Positions 8,051 through 18,300 of a stretch of DNA of 64,000 bases are shown one piece after another. The first letter of the stretch is position 1. Each line of letters starts with the position of its first letter. The notes under the pieces were generated by a model. That model did no database searches. It was not told the DNA's origin and saw only the letters and a program-made list of their open reading frames with translations. The position numbers and the translations under genes are program-made. The DNA comes from Nocardioides solisilvae (GTDB taxonomy: Bacteria; Actinomycetota; Actinomycetes; Propionibacteriales; Nocardioidaceae), in assembly GCF_003194625.1 (NCBI RefSeq), contig NZ_QHKX01000003.1:620001-684000 (forward strand), given 5' to 3'.

Positions 8051-10588
8051 TCAGTCGGTCGCGATGGCCTTGAGCACGTCGAGTCCCGCCGCGCGCCGGG
8101 CCGGCAGGACGGCCGCCAGCACGCCGACCACGACCGCGACGACGAGGAAGACCAGCAGCTGGTCCCACGGGATCGAGAGCACCTCCAGCCCCTCGTCCCG
8201 CAGCGTGCGCATCAGCGCCGCCCCGAAGCCCACGCCGAGGACCACCCCCAGGAGGGACCCCAGCGCGGCGATCACGACCGACTCCAGCGTGATCATCCGG
8301 CGCAGCTGCGGCCGGCCGAGGCCGATCGCGCGCAGCAGGCCCACCTCCCGGGTGCGCTCGATGACGGAGAGGGCGAGCGTGTTGACGATTCCGAGGACGG
8401 CGATGAGGAGAGCCAGCCCGAGCAGCGCGAAGATCATGAGGACCAGCTGGTCGATGGGCCGGCGCTGCTCCTCGGCGAACGCCGCCTGGTCCTTGACGGT
8501 GACGGTGACCAGGTCCTCGACCACCTCCTCGATCCGGGTCCGGGCGACGGCGCTGCCCTCCCGCACGTCGATCACCAGGAAGTTGTCGCGGTCCGGGTAG
8601 CCGGCCCCGAGCAGGGTCTGCTTGGTGGTGACCAGCGACGCCCCCAGGACCGGGTTGTCGGTGAAGACCCCCACCACGCGCAGCGGCCGGTCGGTGCCGT
8701 TCATCGTCACGACCACCTCGTCGCCGACCCCGACCCCGCGGTCGTCGGCGAAGCCGCGGTCCACCACGACGGCGCCCCGGCCCAGGTCGGCGAGCCGGCC
8801 CTGCTCCACCCGCATCCCGAGCGGGCCGGCGAGCGCGTCGGCGTCGGCGGCGGCGAGGCCCCGGGTCTCGCCGTCGACCTCGGCCCTCACGAAGCGCTGC
8901 GCGACGACCCGCTCGACGCCCTCGACCCGCTTCATGCGGCGGGCGATCGCCGGGGAGAAGGGCTGGCCCGCCATGTTGCTGACGATGTAGTCGCCGCGGA
9001 AGTTCTCCTCGATGCTGCGGTCCACGCTGGCCTTCGCGGAGTCGCCCAGGATCGACATCGTGCCCGCCAGGGCCAGGCCGATCATCAGCGCCGAGGCGGT
9101 GGCGGTGGTCCGGCGCGGGTTGCGCAGCGAGTTCTGGCCCGCGAGGTTGCCGACGGTGCCGAAGACCGCGGCGAGCAGCGCGCGTGCGCCCGCGAGGAAC
9201 GGGTGGCTGATCACCGGGCTCGCGGAGACCACGCCGAAGAGGATGCCCAGCACCCCCGCCCCGACGTACCAGCCGTCCTGCTCGACGTCGACGGCGAAGA
9301 GGCCGATCGCCAGGGAGGTCCCGCCGACCACCAGCAGCGCCATCCCCAGGCCGAAGCGCTTGCGCAGCGACCCCTCCGGCATGGCCACGTCGTCGCGCAG
9401 CGCCTGCACGGGGGCGATCCGGGCGGTCCGCCGGGCCGGCAGCCACGCCGCGGCCATGGTCACGACGACCCCGACGACGTACGCCGCCACGAAGGTCCGC
9501 GGGCGGAAGACGAGGGGCTGCCCCGACAGGTCGAGGCCCACGCCGGCGAAGAGCGTGCGGATCGCCATGGCCATGAGGACCCCCAGGCCGATGCCCAGGG
9601 TGGCCCCGAGCGCACCGAGCACCGCAGCCTCGGCCAGCACCGACCCGGTGACCTGCCGCTTCGAAGCGCCGAGCGCGCGGAAGAGCGCCAGCTCGCGGCT
9701 GCGCTGGGCGACGAGGATCGAGAAGGTGTTGACGATGAGGAACGCCCCCACCACGAGGGCGATGCCGGCGAAGATCAGCAGGAAGGTGGTGAGGAAGCTG
9801 ACCGCCTTGAGCAGCTCGCTGGCGCTGGCGTCGGCGACCTCGTCGCCCGTGCGGGCCTGGAGGCGGCCGGGCAGCACCTCGGCCACCCGGTCCCGCAGCT
9901 GTGCCTGGGAGACGCCCGGCTCGGCCGTCACCCAGACGTCGTGGAACTTGCGCCGACCGTCGAGGAAGAGCCGCTGGGCGACCCGGGTCTCGAAGCCGAC
10001 CCAGGAGGCGCCGTTGAGCGACCCCCCGTCGGGGAAGTCGACGATCCCCACGAGGGTCGGCGTGAGCAGGCCCTTCTCCAGGCTCGTGACGAGCTGGATC
10101 TCCTGGCCCACGAAGAGCTGCGCCCGGCGGGCCGAGGCGGCGTCGAGCACCACCTCGCCGGGGCCCTCCGGCGCCCGGCCCTGCACGACGGTGAGGCCCG
10201 CGAGCCCCTGGCCGGCCGGGGCACCGGTGAAGTTGCCCGCCAGCCCCGGCGCCCCGAGCCCGCCGAGCGCCTTGCCGTTCTTGTCCAGCACCATCACCGA
10301 GGCGTCGTTGACGTTGCCGTCGGCCCGCGCCGCGCCCTCCACCCGCTCGAGCTTGCGCACGAGGCTGGCCGGGACGGTGCGGGTGGAGCCGCCGGCCCCG
10401 CCCTCACCCGCCGGACCGACCACGACGTCCCCGACCGTGGAGGCGAAGAGGGCGGTGAAGCTGCGGTTGAGCGTGTCGGTGAAGATCAGGGTCCCGGCGA
10501 CGAAGGCCACGCCGAGCACGATCGCGAACGTGCTCATGAGCAGGCGCACCTTGCGCCCCAGCAGGCTCTTGATCGCAGCGCGGAGCAC
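8051..10588 (-). CDS. ABC transporter permease, duplicated FtsX domains
   Basis: 845 residues. An N-terminal helix (VRLLMSTFAIVLGVAFVAGTLIF) is followed by an extracytoplasmic MacB_PCD-like domain, then an FtsX unit (FLLIFAGIALVVGAFLIVNTFSILVAQR, LALFRALGASKRQV). The second half repeats this, with the final FtsX unit ending at AAVLPARRAAGLDVLKAIATD. This is the MacB/LolCDE-like class of exporters. The GTG start at 10588 lies 15 bases after the ATPase gene, so the two are one operon. The substrate is unknown; peptide, lipid or cell-envelope cargo are possible. Confidence 0.92.
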   Translation of the reverse strand: MLRAAIKSLLGRKVRLLMSTFAIVLGVAFVAGTLIFTDTLNRSFTALFASTVGDVVVGPAGEGGAGGSTRTVPASLVRKLERVEGAARADGNVNDASVMVLDKNGKALGGLGAPGLAGNFTGAPAGQGLAGLTVVQGRAPEGPGEVVLDAASARRAQLFVGQEIQLVTSLEKGLLTPTLVGIVDFPDGGSLNGASWVGFETRVAQRLFLDGRRKFHDVWVTAEPGVSQAQLRDRVAEVLPGRLQARTGDEVADASASELLKAVSFLTTFLLIFAGIALVVGAFLIVNTFSILVAQRSRELALFRALGASKRQVTGSVLAEAAVLGALGATLGIGLGVLMAMAIRTLFAGVGLDLSGQPLVFRPRTFVAAYVVGVVVTMAAAWLPARRTARIAPVQALRDDVAMPEGSLRKRFGLGMALLVVGGTSLAIGLFAVDVEQDGWYVGAGVLGILFGVVSASPVISHPFLAGARALLAAVFGTVGNLAGQNSLRNPRRTTATASALMIGLALAGTMSILGDSAKASVDRSIEENFRGDYIVSNMAGQPFSPAIARRMKRVEGVERVVAQRFVRAEVDGETRGLAAADADALAGPLGMRVEQGRLADLGRGAVVVDRGFADDRGVGVGDEVVVTMNGTDRPLRVVGVFTDNPVLGASLVTTKQTLLGAGYPDRDNFLVIDVREGSAVARTRIEEVVEDLVTVTVKDQAAFAEEQRRPIDQLVLMIFALLGLALLIAVLGIVNTLALSVIERTREVGLLRAIGLGRPQLRRMITLESVVIAALGSLLGVVLGVGFGAALMRTLRDEGLEVLSIPWDQLLVFLVVAVVVGVLAAVLPARRAAGLDVLKAIATD

Positions 10589-10603
10589 GGGTGGTCCGTC
10601 GGG

Positions 10604-11392
10604 TCAGCGCGGACCGGCGCCGGGCGCCGTCATCCGGGTCATCACCGAGAGCACCTGCTCGCGGTCGGGGTCGTGGAGCTCGCTGACCAGCCGGCCGTCG
10701 GCCAGGAAGAGCACCCGGTCGGTGTAGGCCGCGGCCACGGCGTCGTGGGTGACCATCACGATGGTCTGCCCGTAGTCGTCGACGCTGCGGCGCAGCAGCT
10801 CCAGGACCTCGGCCCCCGAGTGCGAGTCGAGGTTGCCGGTCGGCTCGTCGGCGAAGACGATGCGCGGCCGGCTGGCCAGGGCCCGCGCGACGGCCACCCG
10901 CTGCTGCTGGCCACCGGAGAGCTCGCTGGGCTTGTGGTCCAGCCGCTTGCGCAGGCCGACGGTGTTGATCACCACGTCGTACCACCGACGGTCGGGCTTG
11001 CGTCCGGCGATCGAGAGCGGGAGGAGGATGTTCTCCTCGGCGGTGAGCGTCGGGACCAGGTTGAAGGACTGGAAGACGAAGCCGATCTCGTCGCGGCGCA
11101 GCGCGGTGAGCTGGGCGTCGGAGAGCTTGCTCAGCTCCTTGTCGCCGATCCACACCTCGCCCGAGGTGCCCGTGTCCAGGGCGGCGCAGCAGTGCATGAG
11201 GGTGGACTTGCCGGAGCCGCTGGGGCCCATCACCGCGGTGAACTGCCCGGCGACGAGGTCCAGGTCGACGCCCGCGAGGGCCTGTACCTGCGCCTGCCCG
11301 GTGCCGTAGGTCTTGCGCAGGTTGCGCACCCGCGCCGCCGGCACGCCGCCGTCGCCCAGACGGGTGGCGGAGCCCTCGGCGAGTGCGGTCAT
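10604..11392 (-). CDS. ABC transporter ATP-binding protein (MacB/LolD type)
   Basis: 262 residues. Walker [11 protein letters not shown]-loop [11 protein letters not shown], signature [15 protein letters not shown], Walker [13 protein letters not shown] and H-loop VTHD are all present. EPTGNLDS is typical of the MacB/LolD/FtsE group, which matches its partner, the downstream FtsX-type permease. The ATG at 11392 has a short N-terminal extension before the nucleotide-binding domain. It is the first gene of a two-gene minus-strand operon, divergent from the AlkB-like gene. Confidence 0.95.
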   Translation of the reverse strand: MTALAEGSATRLGDGGVPAARVRNLRKTYGTGQAQVQALAGVDLDLVAGQFTAVMGPSGSGKSTLMHCCAALDTGTSGEVWIGDKELSKLSDAQLTALRRDEIGFVFQSFNLVPTLTAEENILLPLSIAGRKPDRRWYDVVINTVGLRKRLDHKPSELSGGQQQRVAVARALASRPRIVFADEPTGNLDSHSGAEVLELLRRSVDDYGQTIVMVTHDAVAAAYTDRVLFLADGRLVSELHDPDREQVLSVMTRMTAPGAGPR

Positions 11393-11456
11393 GGGCCTAG
11401 CCTCCCGTGCCGGTCAAGCCGGGCGCCACCGGTATCGGAGAATTGGACGTGGCGCG

Positions 11457-11472
11457 TCGAACACCCGTTCGA
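11457..11472 (+). promoter_or_regulatory. LexA (SOS) box upstream of alkB-like gene
   Basis: TCGAAC-ACCC-GTTCGA is a perfect inverted repeat matching the actinobacterial SOS box TCGAAC-N4-GTTCGA. It ends 14 bases before the ATG. A possible -10 (TAGCAT, 11473-11478) directly abuts it, so LexA binding should block transcription of the dioxygenase gene. Confidence 0.88.
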
Positions 11473-11486
11473 TAGCATCGGGCGGC

Positions 11487-12098
11487 ATGGAGCTGCAGTC
11501 GACCCTCTTCGCCACGACCGACCCCGGCCCGGGCGAGCTGCACCCGGAGCGTCGCCAGCTCGGCCGCGGTGCCTGGGTGGACGTCCAGTCCGCCTGGCTC
11601 GGCGACGCCGACGACGTCTTCGCGACGATGGTCGCCGAGGTGCCGTGGCGGGCGGAGCGGCGGGAGATGTACGAGCAGGTGGTCGACGTCCCCCGCCTGC
11701 TCCACCACTACGGCGCGGGCGCGGCGCTCCCCCACCCGGCCCTGGTCGCCGCCCGAGAGGCGCTCAGCGCACACTACCTGCCCGAGCTCGGGGAGCCGTT
11801 CGTCACCGCAGGCTGCTGCTACTACCGCGACGGGCGCGACTCGGTGGCCTGGCACGGCGACCGCATCGGGCGCAGCCGCACCCGGGACACGATGGTCGCC
11901 ATCGTCTCGCTGGGCGACACGCGGCGCCTCGCGCTGCGGCCCCGGGGCGGCGGGCCCTCGCTCTCGGTCACGCTCGGCCACGGCGACCTCGTCGTGATGG
12001 GAGGCTCCTGCCAGCGCACCTGGGACCACGCGGTCCCCAAGCAGGCGCAGGCCGGGCCGCGGCTCTCGGTGCAGTTCCGGCCCCGCGGGGTGCTCTGA
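11487..12098 (+). CDS. alkB: AlkB-like 2-oxoglutarate/Fe(II) dioxygenase
   Basis: 203 residues, the size of bacterial AlkB. The Fe(II) ligands are visible: His123 and Asp125 in AWHGDRIGR, and His181 in TWDHAVPK. The 2-oxoglutarate-binding arginines are Arg192 and Arg198 in PRLSVQFRPR. The family oxidatively removes N1-alkyl adducts from A and N3-alkyl adducts from C. The LexA box just upstream predicts DNA-damage induction, consistent with repair. It ends in a strong hairpin shared with convergent narI. Confidence 0.92.
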   Translation: MELQSTLFATTDPGPGELHPERRQLGRGAWVDVQSAWLGDADDVFATMVAEVPWRAERREMYEQVVDVPRLLHHYGAGAALPHPALVAAREALSAHYLPELGEPFVTAGCCYYRDGRDSVAWHGDRIGRSRTRDTMVAIVSLGDTRRLALRPRGGGPSLSVTLGHGDLVVMGGSCQRTWDHAVPKQAQAGPRLSVQFRPRGVL

Positions 12099-12129
12099 GT
12101 CCCGGGTCGCCAGCCGGCGACCCGGGACT
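12098..12129. terminator. Bidirectional hairpin between alkB-like gene and narI
   Basis: A perfect 14-bp stem (12098-12111 with 12116-12129) with a 4-base loop AGCC begins on the last base of the alkB stop codon. It lies between convergent genes. No U-tract follows on either side, as is usual in high-GC actinobacteria. Confidence 0.8.
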
Positions 12130-12133
12130 GGGC

Positions 12134-12865
12134 TCAGCGGTTGGCGGGCTCGTCCCAGCCCTGCCGCGGCCGGTGGCTGCTCAGGGTGGTTTCGCGCGAC
12201 CGGTAGACGATGTAGGGCCGGGTCAGGTAGCCCACCGGGGCGGAGAAGACGTGCACCAGCCGGGTGAACGGCCAGAGCGCGAAGAGGGCGAACGCCGTCA
12301 GCGCGTGCAGCTGGAAGCCGATCGGCGCGTCGGCCATGAGCGAGGCGTCGGGCTGGAAGGCCAGGAACGAGCGGTACCAGACCGAGACGCCCTCCCGGTA
12401 GTTGTACTCCCCGCCGAGGGTGAAGATCGACCCGGCGATCGTGTTCCACATGCCGAGGAAGATGACCACGGCGAGGAAGAGGTACATCACCTTGTCCATC
12501 GCCGTGGTGGCGGAGAAGACGGGTCCGACGGTGCGGCGGCGGTAGATGAGGATGACCATCCCGGCCACCGCCGCGACCCCGGCGGCGAGCCCGCCGCCGA
12601 CGGCGACGTAGTGGTACAGGTGGTCGTCGATGCCGATGGCGTCGGTCCACGACCGCGGGACCAGCAGCCCGATCACGTGGCCGCCGACGACGCCGAGCAT
12701 CCCGAAGTGGAAGAGCGGCGAGCCCAGCCGCAGGAGCTTGTCCTCGTAGAGCTGCGAGGAGCGGGTGGTCCAGCCGAACTTGTCGTAGCGGTAGCGCCAG
12801 AAGTGGCCCACCACGAAGGTCGCCAGGCAGAGGTAGGGCACGACGACCCACAGGAACTGGTCCAC
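12134..12865 (-). CDS. narI: Respiratory nitrate reductase gamma subunit (cytochrome b)
   Basis: 243 residues with five hydrophobic helices, the NarI architecture. It anchors NarGH to the membrane and oxidises quinol through two b hemes. Candidate heme histidines lie in FHFGMLGVVGGHVIGLL and in the last helix pair (FQLHALTAF, FTRLVHVF). The GTG start is one base downstream of the narJ stop, so it is the last gene of the nar operon. The protein ends in a short basic tail at the cytoplasmic face. Confidence 0.96.
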   Translation of the reverse strand: MDQFLWVVVPYLCLATFVVGHFWRYRYDKFGWTTRSSQLYEDKLLRLGSPLFHFGMLGVVGGHVIGLLVPRSWTDAIGIDDHLYHYVAVGGGLAAGVAAVAGMVILIYRRRTVGPVFSATTAMDKVMYLFLAVVIFLGMWNTIAGSIFTLGGEYNYREGVSVWYRSFLAFQPDASLMADAPIGFQLHALTAFALFALWPFTRLVHVFSAPVGYLTRPYIVYRSRETTLSSHRPRQGWDEPANR

Positions 12866-12866
12866 G

Positions 12867-13640
12867 TCAGGCTCCTTGTCCTTCGAGGTGGGAGGGGCTG
12901 TGCCGGCCGGGGAAGGTCGGCAGACCGAGGTCGACGGAGCCGGACGCTCCGGGTCGCCGGTACGTCGGGTCGGTGAGCGCGGCGTCGAAGCCGGGCGTGC
13001 CGTAGGGCGTCATCCCGACCTCCTCGTCGGGCGGCCCCTGCTCGGCGATCCGGCGGACCAGCTCCATCCCCTCGCCGTCCAGCGGCGGGAGCGTGGCGCA
13101 GACGGGGACGACGACGTCGGCCCAGGGCGAGCCGAGGTCGGTGAGCGAGAGCCGCAGCAGCTCCAGGCCCGCCCGGTGGTCGAGCAGCAGCCGACGCGCG
13201 GCGTCGAGGTCGGCGCTGGCGCCGAACTCGAGCACGACGGCGAGGTGGTCCGGGAGCTCCCGGTCCCCGAGCTCGAGCCCCGCCGCCATGTAGGTCTGCT
13301 TGAAGCGCAGCAGGGCCATCCCCCGCTTGCGGGTGTCGCCGTGCAGGAAGTAGGTGAGGAAGAGCGCGCACCGGCGCCGGGTGTCGAAGGTCTCGACGTA
13401 CTCGGCCTGGAGCTCGCCCAGCGGGGCCGTCCTCCGGTGCGCCACGAAGCGGGCCAGCGGCTCGCGCAGCTCGTCGGGCAGCCCGGGCAGCACCGCCTCG
13501 ACCAGGTCGAGCCGCTGGTCCTCGTCGGGGTAGTCGATGAGCAGCGAGGCGACCTGCCAGGTCGCCCGGACGGCGTCGTCGTCGAGCCGCGCAGCGGGGC
13601 GCGGGCGCGGGCGCGGGCGCGACCGGAGCAACGGGCTCAT
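12867..13640 (-). CDS. narJ: Nitrate reductase assembly chaperone NarJ
   Basis: 257 residues. The TorD/NarJ-like helical domain has WQVASLLIDYPDE, AEYVETFDTRRRCALFLTYF and the HGDTRKRGMALLRFKQTY segment typical of actinobacterial NarJ. It is required for molybdenum cofactor insertion and membrane targeting of NarGH, and is not part of the final enzyme. An Arg/Pro repeat (RPRPRPRP) precedes the domain. The ATG overlaps the narH stop (ATGA). Confidence 0.95.
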   Translation of the reverse strand: MSPLLRSRPRPRPRPAARLDDDAVRATWQVASLLIDYPDEDQRLDLVEAVLPGLPDELREPLARFVAHRRTAPLGELQAEYVETFDTRRRCALFLTYFLHGDTRKRGMALLRFKQTYMAAGLELGDRELPDHLAVVLEFGASADLDAARRLLLDHRAGLELLRLSLTDLGSPWADVVVPVCATLPPLDGEGMELVRRIAEQGPPDEEVGMTPYGTPGFDAALTDPTYRRPGASGSVDLGLPTFPGRHSPSHLEGQGA

Positions 13641-15352
13641 GCGCCGCTCCCCCGTCCTCCGGTGCCGCCGGTCAGCCCCGCGTCCGGACGGTCGGGGGTG
13701 GCGTCGGGCCGCGGCGGGAAGAGCCCGCTGGGCACGCCCTTGCCGTCCCAGTTGAGGAGGTTGACCCGGGTGGCCTTGTCGTCGGGCGCGGCCAGCGTGT
13801 CGGAGGTCTGGCGGTCCTTGAGCATCTGGAAGTTCTCGACCGCGACCGGGACCGGGCGGCCGGAGCCCTCGCCGAACGGACCGGAGTCGTACATCCCCGG
13901 GCCGCCGTCGAACTCGAGGGAGCACTCCGTCGCGAGCTCCTCCAGCGCGTGCGCCTGCTCGGCGTGGGCCGACGGGATGACGTAGCGGTCCTCGTACTTG
14001 GCGATGGCCAGCAGCCGGAACATGTCGTACATCGTCTCGCCGTCCATCCCGACCGCGGCCGGGATCGACTCGTCGGGGTCGCGCCCGAGGTTGATGTCGC
14101 GCATGTAGGAGCGCATCGCCGCGAGCTTGCGCAGCACGCCCTCCACCGTCGGGACGTCGCCGGCCGTGAAGAGGTTGGCGAGGTACTCGACCGGGATCCG
14201 CAGCGCCTCGATGGCGGCGAAGAGGTTGCCCCGGTCCTCGGCGTCGAAGCCCGTGTCCTTGATGACGTCGACCACCGGGGAGAGCGGCGGGATGTACCAG
14301 ACCATCGGCATCGTGCGGTACTCCGGGTGGAGCGGGAGCGCCACCTCGTAGCGGTTGATCAGGGCCCAGACGGGCGAGCGGCGCGCCGCCTCCATCCAGT
14401 CGGCCGGGATCCCCGCGGCCTCGGCGGCCCGCTGGACCTCCGGGTCGTCGGGGTCGAGGAAGCAGGCCCGCTGGGCGGCGTACAGCGCCTTCTCGTCCTC
14501 GATCGAGGCCTGCTCGAGCACCTTGTCGGCGTCGTAGAGCACCAGCCCGATGTAGCGCAGCCGGCCCACGCAGGTCTCGGAGCACACGGTCGGCAGGCCG
14601 ACCTCGAGGCGCGGGTAGCAGAACGTGCACTTCTCGGCCTTGCCGGTGCGGTGGTTGAAGTAGACCTTCTTGTAGGGGCAGCCCGACACGCACATCCGCC
14701 AGCCGCGGCAGCGGTCCTGGTCGACGAGGACGATGCCGTCCTCGGCCCGCTTGTAGATGGCGCCGCTGGGGCAGGAGGCCGCGCACGAGGGGTTGAGGCA
14801 GTGCTCGCAGATGCGCGGGAGGTAGAACATGAAGGTCTCCTCGAACTCCATCTTCACCTTCTCCTCGATGCCCTTGAGCATGAGGTCGCGGCTGGCGTGC
14901 TCGCGGGAGCCACCGAGGTTGTCGTCCCAGTTGGCCGACCACTTGATGGTCATGTTCTTGCCGGTGAGCAGAGACTTGGGCCGCGCCACCGGGAAGTTGT
15001 CGGTGGCCGGCGAGCTGGTCAGCGTCTCGTAGTCGTAGGTCCAGGGCTCGTAGTAGTCCTGGATCGACGGCATCTTGGGGTTGGAGAAGATCGTGGCCAG
15101 CTTGCGCAGCCGCCCGCCCCCCTTGAGCGCCAGGCGGCCGCGCTTGTTCAGCGTCCAACCGCCCTTCCACTCCTCCTGGTCCTCGTAGCGGCGCGGGTAG
15201 CCGAGACCCGGGCGGGTCTCGACGTTGTTGAACCACACGTACTCGGTGCCGGCGCGGTTGGTCCACGCCTGCTTGCAGGTCACCGAGCAGGTGTGGCACC
15301 CGATGCACTTGTCGAGGTTCATGACCATGGCCATCTGTGCCATGACTCGCAT
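13637..15352 (-). CDS. narH: Nitrate reductase beta subunit (Fe-S)
   Basis: 571 residues. Four cysteine clusters bind the Fe-S centres: CIGCHTCSVTCK, CEHCLNPSCAASCP, CRGWRMCVSGCP and CTFCYP...CSETCVG. Trp in place of one Cys in the third group is the NarH hallmark that gives a [3Fe-4S] cluster. It passes electrons from NarI hemes to NarG. The ATG at 15352 is preceded by AGGAGAGG at good spacing. It lies 26 bases after narG and overlaps narJ. Confidence 0.97.
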   Translation of the reverse strand: MRVMAQMAMVMNLDKCIGCHTCSVTCKQAWTNRAGTEYVWFNNVETRPGLGYPRRYEDQEEWKGGWTLNKRGRLALKGGGRLRKLATIFSNPKMPSIQDYYEPWTYDYETLTSSPATDNFPVARPKSLLTGKNMTIKWSANWDDNLGGSREHASRDLMLKGIEEKVKMEFEETFMFYLPRICEHCLNPSCAASCPSGAIYKRAEDGIVLVDQDRCRGWRMCVSGCPYKKVYFNHRTGKAEKCTFCYPRLEVGLPTVCSETCVGRLRYIGLVLYDADKVLEQASIEDEKALYAAQRACFLDPDDPEVQRAAEAAGIPADWMEAARRSPVWALINRYEVALPLHPEYRTMPMVWYIPPLSPVVDVIKDTGFDAEDRGNLFAAIEALRIPVEYLANLFTAGDVPTVEGVLRKLAAMRSYMRDINLGRDPDESIPAAVGMDGETMYDMFRLLAIAKYEDRYVIPSAHAEQAHALEELATECSLEFDGGPGMYDSGPFGEGSGRPVPVAVENFQMLKDRQTSDTLAAPDDKATRVNLLNWDGKGVPSGLFPPRPDATPDRPDAGLTGGTGGRGSGA

Positions 15353-15378
15353 GTCGACGTCCTCTCCTGGTCCGGGTC

Positions 15379-18300
15379 TCAGTACTCGACCGGAGCCGTG
15401 CGCTTGCGGATGGTGGTGACCTCGTCGCGGTTGTTGCCGATGGGTCCGATGTAGTTGAAGAAGTAGGCCAGCTGGGCGTACCCGCCGACGATGTGGTTGG
15501 GCTTCATGAGGATCCGGGTCAGCGAGTTGTGGATCCCGCCGCGCTTGCCGTCCCGCTCGGTGAGCGGCACGTCGATCAGCCGGTCCTGGGCGTGGTGCAT
15601 GTAGACCGTGCCCTCGGGCATCCGGTGGCTCACGATCGCCCGGGCCGCCACGACGCCGTTGCGGTTGACCATCTCGATCCAGTCGTTGTCCTTGATCCCG
15701 ACCTTGACGGCGTCGCGGTCGGAGATCCACACCGACTGGCCGCCGCGCGAGAGCGAGAGCATGAAGAGGTTGTCCTGGTACTCGGAGTGGATCGACCACT
15801 TGTTGTGGGGCGTCAGGTAGCGCACGGCCACGCCGAGCTCGCCGGTGGAGCCGAGCTCGGGCTCGCCGAAGAGCCGGCTCATGTTCAGCGGCGGGCGGTA
15901 GACCGGCAGCATCTCCCCCATCCCGAGGAACCAGTCGTGGTCCACGTAGAACTGCTGGCGGCCGGTGAGGGTGTGAAAGGGCTTGAGCCGCTCGATGTTG
16001 ATGGTGAACGGCGAGTAGCGGCGGCCGCCGGACTCCGAGCCCGACCACTCGGGCGAGGTGATCACCGGCACCGGCGCGACCTGCGTGTCGGCGAAGGTGA
16101 TCTGCTTGCCCTCGTGCTCGGCCGAGAGATCGGCCAGCTCGGTCCCGGTGCGGCGCTCGAGGAACCGGAACCCCTGGGTGGCGAGGTGTCCGTTGGAGAC
16201 GCCAGCCAGGTGGAGGATCGCGTCGGCCATCTGCACGTCGGTCTCGACCTTGGGCTGGCCGTCCCCGGCCCCGCCGCGGGTGACGCCGTTGCGCTTGCGC
16301 AGGATGTCGATCTCGCGCTTCACGTCGTAGGCGACGCCCTTGGTCAGCATGCCGACCTTCTCCATCAGCGGGCCGATGGACGTCATCTTGTCGTGGATCG
16401 CGGTGTAGTCGCGCTCCGCGACCGCGATCACCGGCATGGTCTTGCCGGGGACCGGGTCGCACTCGCCCAGCCGCCAGTCCTTGACCACGCCGTGCTCGGT
16501 GGCCAGCGCCTCGGGGGTGTCGTGCCACAGCGGCTTGGCCACGACGTCGCGCCGGGTGCCGAGGTGGTCGACGGCGAGCTCGCTGAACTTCTTGGCGATC
16601 GTCTTCCACGCGTCCCAGTCCGACTTCGTCTGCCACGGCGGGGAGATCGCCGGGTTGAAGGAGTGGACGAAGGGGTGCATGTCGGTGGTCGACAGGTCGT
16701 GCTTCTCGTACCAGGTCGCCGCCGGGAGCACCACGTCGCTGAGGATCGTCGAGCTGGTCATCCGGAAGTCGATGGTCATCAGCAGGTCGAGCTTGCCCTC
16801 GCCCGCCTTCTCGGGCCACGCGACCCCGGAGGGACGCTGGTGCTCCGGGGCCTCGACGGCCGTCGCCGCGCTGTCGGTGCCGAGCAGGTGCCGCAGGAAG
16901 TACTCGTTGCCCTTGGCCGAGGAGCCCAGCAGGTTGGAGCGCCACAGCGAGAGCACGCGCGGGTGGTTCTCCTCCGCCTCGGGGTCCTCGACGGCGAACT
17001 TGAGCCGGCCCTCCTTCAGCTCGCGGGCGACGAAGTCGGGCACCTCCATGCCGGCCTCGGCCGCGTCGTCGGCCAGGGCGAGCGAGCTGCGGTCGAACGT
17101 CGGGTAGCTGGGGCTCCAGCCGAGCCGGGCCGACTGGGCGAGCAGGTCCATCACCGACCTGCCGGCGAAGATCCCGGTGCCGGCGTCGAGGTCGTCGGCG
17201 GAGAACGTGTCGTAGCGGTACTGGCTGGTGTTCACGTACCAGTACGCCGTCTGGTTCATGTGCCGCGGCGGGCGGTGCCAGTCCAGGGCGAACGCCATGT
17301 GCTGGAAGCCCATGATCGGGCGCACCTTCTCCTGGCCCACGTAGTGCGCCCAGCCGCCGCCGTTGCGGCCCTGGGTGCCGGTGATGGTGGTGAGCAGCAG
17401 GATCGCGCGGTAGATCTGGTCGGAGTGGAACCAGTGGTTCACGCCGGCGCCGAGCAGGATCATCCCGCGGCCCTGCGTGTCGATCGCGTTCTGCGCCCAC
17501 TCGCGCGCCAGCCGGGTGACCTGGGCGGCCGGCACGCCGGTGTGCTGCTCCTGCCACGCCGGGGTGGCGGGCACCGAGGCGTCCTCGTACGACGCGGGCC
17601 ACGCGCCCGGGAGACCCTCGCGCGCCACGCCGTACTGGGCGAGCAGCAGGTCGAGCACCGTGGTGACCAGGCGGTCGCCGACCTTCGCGACCGGGACGCC
17701 GCGGCGCTCGTGGCCGACCTTGCCGTCGGTGCCGTCGAAGCGCGGGAGCTCGACCTCGACCGCCTCGCGCACCCCGTCGTACATCGTGAGGGCGGGGTCG
17801 ATGTCGCCGAGGTCGAGGTTCCACTGGCCCATGCCCTCGTCGCCGTAGCGGTGGCCGACCGAACCCCTCGGGATCCGCACCTCCCCCGTGGCGGCGTCGA
17901 TCACCGCGGGCTTCCACATGGTGTGCTCGCTGCCCCCCTCGGGGTGTCCGATGTCGCCGGCCACGAGGTACTTGCCGGGGCGCCAGACGCCGTCGGTCCC
18001 CGACGGCTCCAGGGTGATCAGGTAGGGCAGGTCGGTGTAGCGCTTGTTGTAGTCGGTGAAGAAGGGCACCTGCCGGTCGGCGAAGTACTCCTTGAGGATG
18101 ACGTGGCCCAGCCCCATCGCGAGGGCGCCGTCGGTGCCCGGCTGGGTGGTGACCCACTCGTCGGCGAACTTCACGTTGTCGGCGTAGTCGGGCGCGACCG
18201 CGAGGACCTTCTGGCCGCGGTAGCGCGCCTCCACCATCCAGTGTGCGTCGGGGGTGCGGGTGACCGGGACGTTGGAGCCCCACATGATGAGGTAGCCGGC

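Noticed and set aside
7976..12976. A very long open frame of more than 1600 codons on the plus strand
   Set aside because: It lies antisense to the GntR, ABC and nar genes, its translation is low-complexity His/Gln/Asp/Arg-rich, and no family motif appears. Long antisense frames are expected at this GC content.
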